In this document: in pieces, positions 16,157-24,194 of the stretch
Layout of the letters: every line of letters starts with the position of its first letter
Numbering within the stretch: the first letter of the stretch is position 1
Origin: an uncultured Lachnospiraceae bacterium
GTDB lineage: Bacteria > Bacillota > Clostridia > Lachnospirales > Lachnospiraceae
DNA length: 56,452 bases
Reading direction: 5' to 3'
Assembly (NCBI GenBank): GCA_910589195.1
Contig: CAJUTC010000018.1
Location: 1-56,452, forward strand
Program-made: the position numbers and the translations under genes
The notes under the pieces: generated by a model
What the model was told of the DNA's origin: nothing
The model's input: the letters and a program-made list of their open reading frames with translations, nothing else
Database searches by the model: none

Positions 16157-17598
16157 AATTTTCGCTGAAATTGCTTTTCTGGACGGTTATTATAATGGCG
16201 CTTGCGTTTGGATTCAGCGGATTTTACTTTGTAAACTATGTATTTGAAACCTCCATCGCCAGGGAAACCAGGCAGGCTATGGAGGAAAGCAGAATTCTTC
16301 GGTTCGCATTTGAAACAGCGGTTTTAAGCGTTCCGGTTCAGTATGATGTGCTTCCGGATCATACCATAGAACAGATTACCTATAATTTAGCCAATGGTGG
16401 CAGTAGCCGGCTACTGCGGATCAGCGATGAAATGGGCCAGATCATATATGAAAGCGACGGATTTGGGGAGAATGGCCAAGAGGATGGAATCGGGGAAGGG
16501 GAAGAAAGCCTGCTTCCATGGACCGATGAGGAGCGCAATGCGTATCAGGTTGTAAAGCGGGGAGAACATTATTACATCCGTACCTGCATGATAGCCAGCG
16601 CATTAAATCGTTCCCTTTATCTGGAAACCATGCGAGATGTATCAGAAGTGTTCCGGGAACGGAAATTGGGATTTACCGTGTACCGGCGTGTAACCGTACT
16701 GATGCTTTTGCTGGGGGCTTTTGCTATGCATGGAATTTCTTCCTGGCTTACCAGGCCCATCCGCCTTCTTACAAGAGCTACCAAACGGATGGCAGAGGGG
16801 GAATATGGGTATCGGGCAAGACAGGTGAGCCATGATGAATTAGGGCAGCTTACCATGGATTTTAACCGGATGGCAAATGCGCTTGAGGAAAATATTGGTA
16901 AATTAGAAGAAGAACTGAAGGCAAGGGAAGATTTTGTGGCCGCCTTTTCCCATGAACTAAAAACCCCGCTGACAGCGATCATTGGTTATGCGGATATGCT
17001 TCGATCCCGTAAGCTGAATGAAGAAAAAAGTTTTTTGTCAGCAAATTACATTTATACAGAAGGCAAGCGTCTGGAAGCCATGTCGTTCCGGCTGTTGGAT
17101 ATTATTGTAACGAAAAGAAGCCAGGTGGAATTTAAGACCGTGACAATCGATTCACTTATGCAGTATTTATATGAGATGTATGCGTCAAGTTCAAAAATGG
17201 GGTTTCAGATGAATTATGAAAAAGGTGTGGTACGGGCAGAGCCAAACCTGATCAAATCGGTGTTAATGAACTTAATCGATAATGCCTTTAAGGCCTCTGC
17301 TCCGGGAAGCCTGGTGGAGGTAACGGGACGGCGGCTTAAGGGGGGATACCAGTTTTCTGTGAGAGATTACGGCATTGGGATTCCAAAAGAAGAGCAGAAA
17401 AAGATTACAAAGGCGTTTTACATGGTAGACAAATCCCGTTCCAGAAGCCGAAACGGGGCTGGATTAGGTCTGGCGCTGTGCGCTGAAATTCTGGAGATTC
17501 ACGGAAGCTGGCTGGAAATTGAAAGTGAACTAGGGCGGGGAACCTGTATGCGTTTTCTTTTGCCAGACTTTGAAGAAGAAAGAAGCGGTGCTGGATGA
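16153..17598 (+). CDS. Sensor histidine kinase (HisKA, HAMP)
   Basis: A 481-residue kinase with TM helices at about residues 8-30 and 174-195 flanking an extracellular domain of about 145 residues, a HAMP domain (about 196-250), a HisKA dimerisation domain with the phosphoacceptor His in FSHELKTPLTAIIGY, and a HATPase_c domain with N box (NLIDNAFKAS), G1 box (DYGIGI) and G2 box (GAGLGLAL). It overlaps both neighbours by 4 nt (ATGA). Together with the VCBS-like protein before and the small membrane protein after, it forms a four-gene sensory unit. Confidence 0.92.
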   Translation: MKFSLKLLFWTVIIMALAFGFSGFYFVNYVFETSIARETRQAMEESRILRFAFETAVLSVPVQYDVLPDHTIEQITYNLANGGSSRLLRISDEMGQIIYESDGFGENGQEDGIGEGEESLLPWTDEERNAYQVVKRGEHYYIRTCMIASALNRSLYLETMRDVSEVFRERKLGFTVYRRVTVLMLLLGAFAMHGISSWLTRPIRLLTRATKRMAEGEYGYRARQVSHDELGQLTMDFNRMANALEENIGKLEEELKAREDFVAAFSHELKTPLTAIIGYADMLRSRKLNEEKSFLSANYIYTEGKRLEAMSFRLLDIIVTKRSQVEFKTVTIDSLMQYLYEMYASSSKMGFQMNYEKGVVRAEPNLIKSVLMNLIDNAFKASAPGSLVEVTGRRLKGGYQFSVRDYGIGIPKEEQKKITKAFYMVDKSRSRSRNGAGLGLALCAEILEIHGSWLEIESELGRGTCMRFLLPDFEEERSGAG

Positions 17599-18386
17599 AA
17601 AAAAGGATAGTTAATTTGCTGTTCCTGCTTTTTGTAGCCGGTATGATAGCATTTTCGGTGTGGGGGCCGGAGAGTTTTTCTAGATATCATGACCGAAAGC
17701 TTTTTGGAATGATTTACCAGCAGCAGGTGGAAACCACAGGCGAAGGATACCGCTATGTGTTAACCAGCAATGAAAAACTTTATATTTTCTCCCGGGCGAA
17801 AATCAGCCAAGATGGGGCAGAATATGAGCAGGGTGGTACGAATTTTGCTTTTATAATTAACCATAAAGGCTCATCCGCCCAGGAAATTTCTGCCCAGGAG
17901 ATTTATAAAATCTGCAATAAGGAGCTTCAAACGTTAAAGGAGGCCGGGATTCTTTCAGGTACTCTTCGGGAAGTGGAACCCAAACTTTATGAAGCAGTTC
18001 TCTACTCTGCCATTGACGCAAGAGATCCCAGAAACCATGTGGCGGTATGGAAGCTGAGCCTGGCTTCCGGACTGCGGAATGTAAGTAAGGAAAACCGCTT
18101 AATTGACGCATATCTGGATGCGGAAAGCGGAAAAATTTATGAATTTTATGTCCGGGCAGATAAAAACTGGGATGAAATTGATCCAGACCAGGTGATAGAG
18201 GCTTGGAGCGGGTATTTGGGTCTAACCCAAATGGAGCCTTATGAGCCGGCAAATCCGCTGATGGAAACCACCCCCTATTTTAAGAAATATAGTTTTGCGG
18301 GGGCGCAAGGGGAGCGGACAGTGGTAACGGTAGGATTTTATGAGGGGATCCGGGAGATGTTTCTTGGTGCCAGCCCCGGAAGATAA
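17595..18386 (+). CDS. Single-pass membrane protein of the two-component operon
   Basis: A 263-residue protein with a short basic start and one hydrophobic helix (about residues 5-22), the remainder predicted outside. No known domain was recognised. The segment KIYEFYVRADKNWDEIDPDQ suggests a mixed alpha/beta domain. It overlaps the kinase gene by 4 nt, a sign of tight coupling, and could be an accessory that modulates the kinase. Confidence 0.65.
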   Translation: MKKRIVNLLFLLFVAGMIAFSVWGPESFSRYHDRKLFGMIYQQQVETTGEGYRYVLTSNEKLYIFSRAKISQDGAEYEQGGTNFAFIINHKGSSAQEISAQEIYKICNKELQTLKEAGILSGTLREVEPKLYEAVLYSAIDARDPRNHVAVWKLSLASGLRNVSKENRLIDAYLDAESGKIYEFYVRADKNWDEIDPDQVIEAWSGYLGLTQMEPYEPANPLMETTPYFKKYSFAGAQGERTVVTVGFYEGIREMFLGASPGR

Positions 18387-18409
18387 CAAATAGAAAGAGG
18401 TATTTTAAC

Positions 18410-19627
18410 ATGAAAATTTTAGTGATTAACAGTGGAAGCTCTTCCTTGAAATTTCAGGTAATTGATTCGAATTCAGAGCAGGTTTTAGCAAAAGGGGTCT
18501 GTGAGCGGATCGGAATCGATGGAATCGTTACGTATCGCACCAATATGGGGATTTCCATCAAGGATCCGGTTCCTATGGAAACCCATAAGCAGGCAGTTAC
18601 GGTGATACTGCGCCTGTTATCCGATCCGGAACAAGGTGTATTGAAAGATTTTGCTGAGATTGATGTAATCGGCCATCGGCTGGTTCACGGGGGAGAAAAA
18701 TTTACCGGGTCCGTAGTGATTACAGACCAGGTGATCCAGGCTATGACCGAGTGCAATGATTTGGCGCCCCTTCACAATCCAGCCAATCTGGTGGGCGTAG
18801 ATGCCTGCCAGGAATTAATGCCGGATACGCTGATGGTAGGGGTGTTTGACACGGCGTTTAACCAGACCATGGAACCAAAGGCTTTTTTGTATGGCCTTCC
18901 ATATCAATACTATGAGCAATATAAGATCCGACGTTATGGGTTTCACGGCATTAGCCATAAGTATGTATCGCTTCGTGCAGCGGAATTTATGGGGCAGGAT
19001 CCAAGGCGGGTGAAAACCATCGTCTGCCATCTTGGCAATGGAGCCAGTATCTGCGCCGTAAAATTCGGAAAGGTAGTGGATAATTCTATGGGGTTTACTC
19101 CGCTAGAAGGGCTGGTGATGGGAACCAGGTGCGGCGATGTGGATCCTGGCGCCCTGGAATTTTTGGCAAAAAAAGAAAATTTGGATTTCCAGCAGGTAAT
19201 GACCATCTTAAACCAGGAATCGGGCGTTTTGGGGATTTCCAAAAATTATTCCAGCGATTTTAGGGAATTGAAGGATGCGGAGATTAAATATAATGAAATG
19301 GCGGCCCTGGCACGGGAGATTTTTGCTTATAAGGTGGCAAAGTATGTGGGAAGCTACGCGGCAGCCATGAATGGTGTGGATAATATTGTGTTTACTGCCG
19401 GAGTGGGGGAGAATGATTCAGATATCCGGGAGGAAATTTGTGAGTATCTGGAATTTTTAGGAATAACGATTGATGAGGTAAAAAATAGGGAGCAGGCAGA
19501 GGCAGTGAAAATTTCCGATTGGAGCTCGAAAGTAAATGTGCTGGTGATTAAAACCAATGAAGAGCTGGAAATTGCCAGAGAAGCGGCAGCAGTTGCCAAG
19601 GAGCTCGGGTTTCCAAAGCAAAAGTAG
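18410..19627 (+). CDS. ackA: Acetate kinase
   Basis: Converts acetyl phosphate and ADP to acetate and ATP, the energy-yielding last step of fermentative acetate formation, in the cytosol. The 405-residue length is usual for the family. Motifs: the N-terminal VINSGSSSLKFQ with the phosphate-binding loop, GHRLVHGGEKF, FDTAFNQTM (catalytic Asp), RRYGFHGISHKYV, CHLGNGAS, and FTAGVGENDSDIR. Phosphotransacetylase, often adjacent, is absent from the window. The gene begins 24 nt after the membrane protein gene and may be read from the same transcript. Confidence 0.97.
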   Translation: MKILVINSGSSSLKFQVIDSNSEQVLAKGVCERIGIDGIVTYRTNMGISIKDPVPMETHKQAVTVILRLLSDPEQGVLKDFAEIDVIGHRLVHGGEKFTGSVVITDQVIQAMTECNDLAPLHNPANLVGVDACQELMPDTLMVGVFDTAFNQTMEPKAFLYGLPYQYYEQYKIRRYGFHGISHKYVSLRAAEFMGQDPRRVKTIVCHLGNGASICAVKFGKVVDNSMGFTPLEGLVMGTRCGDVDPGALEFLAKKENLDFQQVMTILNQESGVLGISKNYSSDFRELKDAEIKYNEMAALAREIFAYKVAKYVGSYAAAMNGVDNIVFTAGVGENDSDIREEICEYLEFLGITIDEVKNREQAEAVKISDWSSKVNVLVIKTNEELEIAREAAAVAKELGFPKQK

Positions 19628-19651
19628 GACAAGGCTGCAGAGTGGAGAGAT

Positions 19652-21148
19652 ATGATTACCTATATTAAAAAGCAATGGCTGAAATTTTCATTAAGTTGGA
19701 AATTAGGCGTGTTTTCCATCCTGATTGTTTTCGTTATGGGGATATCGGTTCTTTTTAACATTCAGGTAGTGAGTTTTTCCCTGGGCAGTTTTTATGTGGT
19801 GCTGGATGATAATTCTAAGTGCTATGCGTTCCAGGAGGCATTGGAAACGGAAATTAAGGCGTTTGAACGCCTGATAAGGGAACAAAGCAAGGAAAACAAA
19901 GAGCAGTATACCATAGCCTGCGCAAGGACAGAACGCAGCATGGAAGAATTGCCCTATGATTACAGCCAGATTGGGCCAGAGCGATATGCCAGAACCTGGA
20001 ATATTAAAAACAGTTACGGAAATTACAAAGATTTCCGAAATCGGATAATAGAAGAAAGCCCCTTTGAAACCAGCTTTATTCCAAACTTATACCAGGTGTA
20101 TGGGATGCAGGATTATCTGCAGGATTATGCCAGGCGCCTGATTTCCGCCACATTGACAGAAGGGATGGAGGTGTACCAGGATAAGGCGCCTGTTTTCCGG
20201 GCAACTCCCTATGCCATCTTCCTGTTTTCGGTGGCTGTCCTGGCGGTGGCCATGGCGCTTACAAAAATTTTGTCCCATACGTTGGTTTCACCGTTAGTTA
20301 TGCTGGCGCAATGCAGCCGGAGGATGGAAAAAAATGATTTTGGATGGGATGATTTAGCAGTGGAGAACCAAGATGAAGTAGGAGAACTGGTTTTAGCCTT
20401 TAACAAGATGAAACACGCCATGGAAGCGTATATTAATACATTAAAGGAAAACAATGAAATGGCTATGCTGCTTCATAAAGAAGAGATGGAAAAAATGGAA
20501 ATGGAAAAACGGCTGAATGCGGCCAAGCTGGAATTTTTAAAAAGCCAGATAAACCCTCATTTCCTATTTAATACATTAAACATGATTTCCTGTATGGCAA
20601 ATCTGGAGGAAGCAGCTACAACAGAAAAAATGATTACCAGTATGAGCAGCCTGTTTCGGTATAACCTGAAAACAGAGGAGCAGATTGTGCCGCTGCAGCA
20701 GGAACTTAAGGTGGCGCAAGACTATATCTATATCCAGCAGATGCGTTTTGGCAGCCGTATTCAGTATAGCTGCAGCCTGGAGGTGGACAAAAGCAAGGTT
20801 CTGATTCCATCCTTTACCCTTCAGCCGCTGTTGGAGAACGCCATCGGCCATGGTCTGTCAAAAAAAGAACAGGGAGGCCGTTTGTTTCTTCGGATTTGGA
20901 AACATGGTGAGGCTGTGCGGATTTCCGTGGCTGATACAGGCCAGGGAATGAATGAGGAAAAGAAAGAGGCATTAATTGCGGCACTGGAAGAACACGCAAC
21001 AGAAACCATGGGAATCGGACTGGGGAATATTTATCAGAGAATCCATGCCATGTATCAGGGAGGCGATCTGAAAATTTACAGCAAAGAGGGCCGGGGGACA
21101 GTTATTCAAATCACCATCCCCCAAGGGGAAACAAAGATTAGACCTTAA
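19652..21148 (+). CDS. YesM-type sensor histidine kinase
   Basis: A 498-residue kinase of the LytS/YesM class (His_kinase domain plus HATPase). TM helices lie at about residues 16-42 and 187-208 around an extracellular sensor region; a HAMP domain follows (about 210-262). The phosphoacceptor His is in SQINPHFLFNTLNMI, and the ATP site shows LEPLLENAIGHG-like (LQPLLENAIGHGLS), DTGQGM and GIGLGNIYQRI. Such kinases pair with AraC-output regulators (YesN) and control sugar or uronate uptake; a YesN-type regulator lies about 7 kb downstream (28027), next to a TRAP binding protein. Its stop codon interlocks with that of the isomerase-like gene on the other strand (21145). Confidence 0.88.
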   Translation: MITYIKKQWLKFSLSWKLGVFSILIVFVMGISVLFNIQVVSFSLGSFYVVLDDNSKCYAFQEALETEIKAFERLIREQSKENKEQYTIACARTERSMEELPYDYSQIGPERYARTWNIKNSYGNYKDFRNRIIEESPFETSFIPNLYQVYGMQDYLQDYARRLISATLTEGMEVYQDKAPVFRATPYAIFLFSVAVLAVAMALTKILSHTLVSPLVMLAQCSRRMEKNDFGWDDLAVENQDEVGELVLAFNKMKHAMEAYINTLKENNEMAMLLHKEEMEKMEMEKRLNAAKLEFLKSQINPHFLFNTLNMISCMANLEEAATTEKMITSMSSLFRYNLKTEEQIVPLQQELKVAQDYIYIQQMRFGSRIQYSCSLEVDKSKVLIPSFTLQPLLENAIGHGLSKKEQGGRLFLRIWKHGEAVRISVADTGQGMNEEKKEALIAALEEHATETMGIGLGNIYQRIHAMYQGGDLKIYSKEGRGTVIQITIPQGETKIRP

Positions 21149-21999
21149 ACGGATTCATAAAGAGCCTGCATGTTAGCACGGCAGGAGGCGGCATTTTCCG
21201 GCGTGGTGTTTTCCAGGGTAGCATAAATAAAGGGCTTTTCTTTTTTTAAGTAGTTCATAATGGGGATAAAGTCCATTTGTCCAGTACCGGCGCCTATGGC
21301 ATCGAAACCGCTGCCGTCCAGGCCGCCACCGGGATTGGCAAACTGGAAATCCTTTAAATGTACCATAGCAATATCCTGCCCCAAAAGTTCAAGGGCTTCC
21401 GCAAATACCTGATCACGCCGGTGGACATTTTCCAGATCCAGCAGATTTACCGGATCAAAAAGAATCTGGAGATTGGGAGAGGCAATTTCATCCAGAAGCT
21501 GACGGGCCCGTTTGGGACACCAGATTACATGGCGGGCTACCGGCTCCAGAGCCAAGATAATGCCAAACTGTTGGGCTGCATTTACAACGGGCTTTAAATT
21601 GTGAACCAATATGGAAAATGCTTCATCGGAACGGGGATCGGGATGGTTTTTATAATTTGCCATAGGCGTTTCCGTGCCAACCATTCCACATCCTAACAGG
21701 GAAGCAAAGCGGAAATGGGACACATATTTATCCTGAATTTGGCGCAGCAGGGAAGGATCCGGCTCTGTAAGATTTTGGTAGCAGCCAAGAAGCGCAATAT
21801 CCATGCTGTTTTTTTCAAACAAATGTTTTAAGTAGTGGGCATATCCGGGAGTCAGTGCAGCCGGATGGCAGGGGTAATCCTTCATGGCCTTGCTTAGGGC
21901 CAGGTGGGCGCAGGTAAAACCTTTTGCCCGGATAACAGGAAGTAATTCTTCCATGGGGAGTTTTTCAGCATCATGAAGACGCAGGCCTAATTGTATCAT
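21145..21999 (-). CDS. Sugar phosphate isomerase/epimerase-like TIM-barrel protein
   Basis: A protein of about 284 residues of the xylose isomerase-like TIM-barrel family (AP_endonuc_2), which includes tagatose-3-epimerases and hydroxypyruvate isomerase. Metal-site residues of the family are seen: Glu in ALEPV, Asp in LFDPVNL, the His/Asp in MVHLKDFQF, and Glu in ATLENTTP. It is transcribed leftward, away from the TRAP operon, with a 420-nt divergent gap rich in regulatory structure. ATG 21999 is used; a TTG at 22011 is also in frame but has no room for a ribosome-binding site. The GAGG that could serve is buried in a long hairpin. The exact reaction is unknown; context suggests a sugar-acid derived substrate. 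Confidence 0.78.
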   Translation of the reverse strand: MIQLGLRLHDAEKLPMEELLPVIRAKGFTCAHLALSKAMKDYPCHPAALTPGYAHYLKHLFEKNSMDIALLGCYQNLTEPDPSLLRQIQDKYVSHFRFASLLGCGMVGTETPMANYKNHPDPRSDEAFSILVHNLKPVVNAAQQFGIILALEPVARHVIWCPKRARQLLDEIASPNLQILFDPVNLLDLENVHRRDQVFAEALELLGQDIAMVHLKDFQFANPGGGLDGSGFDAIGAGTGQMDFIPIMNYLKKEKPFIYATLENTTPENAASCRANMQALYESV

Positions 22000-22011
22000 A
22001 ATTTGTACCAA

Positions 22012-22116
22012 GCCTCAAATGAAAATAGTTGCATTTTCATTTGAGGCGCAAACACGAAAGGTGAAAGATGTGTGTTTGCGTCGTATCCTTCCTTTTTTTC
22101 TTTCTTTCTTTCACCT
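22012..22116 (-). ncRNA. Structured 5' leader of the isomerase-like gene (candidate cis-regulatory RNA)
   Basis: In the - strand transcript, three helices can form between the operator and the start codon. Helix B is a perfect 15-bp stem with a 6-nt loop (22012-22026 with 22033-22047) that buries the GAGG ahead of the ATG. Helix A is 9 bp (22047-22055 with 22072-22080). The 10-nt segment 22059-22068, inside the loop of A, is exactly complementary to 22107-22116, so it could form a pseudoknot or a rival stem. This does not match a riboswitch class that I recognise. Confidence 0.5.
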
Positions 22117-22167
22117 GTTTTTTCTGCTGTAGATGATTTCCCGCGCAATAATTCATGTCTAAAAAGT

Positions 22168-22218
22168 GCAAACGTTTGCGTTTGTAGATAGTATATCGGT
22201 ATTTTGCTGGAAACGCAA
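22168..22218 (-). promoter_or_regulatory. Promoter and LacI-type operator of the isomerase-like gene
   Basis: On the - strand, TTGCGT (22218-22213), a 17-nt spacer and TATACT (22195-22190) form a promoter. A perfect 12-bp palindrome, GCAAACGTTTGC (22168-22179), lies about 11 nt downstream of the -10 box, covering the expected start of transcription, a position for repression. The AAACGTTT core is typical of LacI-family operators. Confidence 0.6.
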
Positions 22219-22309
22219 GAAAAAAATATCGGAGATTTTACGGCAAAATGACCAGAAACCAGGAGGAATCCAAAAAGCCTTACCTATTTAATCGTAAATA
22301 ATGCACAAT

Positions 22310-22338
22310 TTGTCAATGGATTATGATAAAATTATGCT
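22310..22338 (+). promoter_or_regulatory. Promoter of the TRAP transporter operon
   Basis: TTGTCA (22310-22315), a 17-nt spacer and TATGCT (22333-22338), 93 nt before the binding-protein gene. Confidence 0.6.
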
Positions 22339-22430
22339 ATGAATGTCAATATTTTACCGTTTTCATAAATAAAGTATTAAGATATAATAAAAGAAGTCAG
22401 TAAAAATGTTTTTAAGGAGGAGATAGTAAA

Positions 22431-23579
22431 ATGAAGAAAAAATTTTTGAGTGCAGTATTATGTGCTGCTATGGTTGGTTCTATGGCAGCATGCGGTTTAA
22501 AGAGTCCGGAAACCTCAACTACTGCCGCTACACAAGCCGCTGCAAACGAGGAAGATAAGAGTGAAGAGAAAGCGGATGACGGACAGGAAGAGAAAGAGAA
22601 AGAGAAAGGGGATGCTGCTGACGCGGCAGGCGGAGCAGATTCCCCGGCAGCCAATGATCCGGAAGTAACTTTGGTATATGCGGAGGTTAACCCGCCGGAT
22701 TCCCTGATTGGAAAGGTTGATGTTAAGTTTAAAGAAACTGTGGAAGAACTTTCCGGCGGTTCCATAAAGATTGACTTACAGGCCAGCGGTGTGCTTGGTG
22801 CGGAAGGCGATGTACTGGATAACATGCTTGGCGGTGTAGGAACCATTGATATGGCACGTGTATCCGTATCCACCTTATCTGGTTATGGCGTTCCAAAATC
22901 CACACTGCTTGCGATTCCGTACACCTTTGTAGACCGAGAGCATTTCTGGACATTTGCCGCAAGTGACGTGGCTCAGGAAATTATGAATGAAACCCAGGAA
23001 GTGGGCCTTGGTGTAAGAGGACTGTTCTATGGCGAGGAAGGTTTCCGCCACATCTTTACGTCTAAGGAGATCGCCGGCCTTGAGGACTTAGCCGGATTAA
23101 AGATCCGCGTTTCTACTGACCCGGTTATGGTTAACATGATTAACGCTTTGGGAGCAAACGCAACCGTTGTTGCTTATACGGAACTGTATTCTTCTCTTCA
23201 GACTGGTGTAGTAGATGGTGCTGAGAACCCCATCAGCAACTATCAGGCAAATGCATTTACAGAAGTTGCACCATATCTGATCCTGGATGGCCATCAGCTT
23301 GGTTTAATCGAAGTAATTATTACGGACGCCGCATGGGATAAGCTGACTGACGCGCAGAAGGACTGCATGATGCAGGCTGCGGAGATTGCCGGCGCTTATA
23401 ATAAGGAAATGGTTCAGGAAAGCGAAGATCAGGTGTTAGAGGAGCTGAAAGCAGACGGAATCCATGTTGTTGATGTTACGGATAAGGCACCATGGGTTGA
23501 TGCTTGTAAAGACGTAATCGCTGACGCTTCCAAGGATTATGCGGATCTGTATCAGAAGATCGTAGATCTTGCGAAATAA
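22431..23579 (+). CDS. dctP: TRAP transporter solute-binding lipoprotein, DctP family
   Basis: A 382-residue extracytoplasmic receptor for a carboxylate-type solute. The signal peptide ends in a lipobox (MAAC, Cys21), followed by a long Ala/Glu/Lys-rich linker (about 24-75), then the DctP fold. Family features: SGGSIKIDLQASGVLGAEGD, the Arg-bearing LAGLKIRVSTDPVM (Arg that binds the ligand carboxylate), and YSSLQTGVVDGAENPISNY. A strong AAGGAGG precedes the ATG. It is the first gene of the operon with DctQ and DctM. The Arg points to an organic acid, such as a uronate, aldonate or C4-dicarboxylate, as ligand. Confidence 0.92.
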   Translation: MKKKFLSAVLCAAMVGSMAACGLKSPETSTTAATQAAANEEDKSEEKADDGQEEKEKEKGDAADAAGGADSPAANDPEVTLVYAEVNPPDSLIGKVDVKFKETVEELSGGSIKIDLQASGVLGAEGDVLDNMLGGVGTIDMARVSVSTLSGYGVPKSTLLAIPYTFVDREHFWTFAASDVAQEIMNETQEVGLGVRGLFYGEEGFRHIFTSKEIAGLEDLAGLKIRVSTDPVMVNMINALGANATVVAYTELYSSLQTGVVDGAENPISNYQANAFTEVAPYLILDGHQLGLIEVIITDAAWDKLTDAQKDCMMQAAEIAGAYNKEMVQESEDQVLEELKADGIHVVDVTDKAPWVDACKDVIADASKDYADLYQKIVDLAK

Positions 23580-23625
23580 GCGAAAAGATAGTTACAGAAT
23601 AAGCTGACTGTTATGGAATAATGAG

Positions 23626-23661
23626 GGCACAGGGGTGTCGAGGCCTCTGTGCCTATTTTTT
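23626..23661 (+). terminator. Hairpin with U-run between the TRAP receptor and permease genes
   Basis: GGCACAGGGG (23626-23635) pairs with CCTCTGTGCC (23644-23653), one G-U pair and an 8-nt loop, followed by TATTTTTT. Inside an operon it is likely a partial terminator or mRNA-protecting hairpin that keeps receptor expression above that of the permeases. Confidence 0.7.
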
Positions 23662-23675
23662 GAAGGAGGGCGGAT

Positions 23676-24194
23676 ATGTCGATTTTTGATCAAATTGATA
23701 AGATAAAACCATTATACGACATAACTTATAAAGCGATTATGTTTGTCTGCAAAATACTTCTGATTGCGGATATTTTTATTACATCATATGCGATTTTAGG
23801 ACGTTATGTCCCGTTTATTCCAGATCCGACCTGGAGTGAGGAAATCGTATTAACGTTGATGTCTTATATGGCAGTGCTTTCGGCAGCCTTGGCGATCCGC
23901 CGTGGCGCCCATATCCGTATGACAGCCTTAGATCGCTATTTGCCGAAGGCTTTAGTAAAAACATTGGATATCCTTGCGGATATTGCGGTGCTGGTTTTAG
24001 CATTTATCATGCTGACAGTAGGTTGGAAATACGCAAATGGTATTGGCGCCAAGGGATTCTATCCCAGCCTCCCTAAATTGAGCAAGCGGTGGATGTATAT
24101 GCCTATTCCGATTGCCGGTTTGGTTATGATTATCTTCGAACTGGAATCATTGTATAATCACATAAAAAGTATTTTTGTAAAGGAGGAGAAGTAA
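23676..24194 (+). CDS. dctQ: TRAP transporter small permease, DctQ family
   Basis: A 172-residue membrane protein with four hydrophobic helices (about residues 18-40, 52-72, 90-112, 133-155), the DctQ topology. The conserved WSEEI after the first helix and RRGAHIRMTALDRYLPK between helices two and three are family signatures. It joins with DctM to form the sodium-driven permease. An AAGGAGGG site precedes the start. Its stop overlaps the DctM start by one base. Confidence 0.9.
   Translation: MSIFDQIDKIKPLYDITYKAIMFVCKILLIADIFITSYAILGRYVPFIPDPTWSEEIVLTLMSYMAVLSAALAIRRGAHIRMTALDRYLPKALVKTLDILADIAVLVLAFIMLTVGWKYANGIGAKGFYPSLPKLSKRWMYMPIPIAGLVMIIFELESLYNHIKSIFVKEEK

Noticed and set aside
22012..22116. 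Known riboswitch in the isomerase leader
   Set aside because: The helices do not match the conserved cores of classes I can recall (TPP, SAM, cobalamin, glycine, lysine, T-box), so it is reported only as a structured leader.
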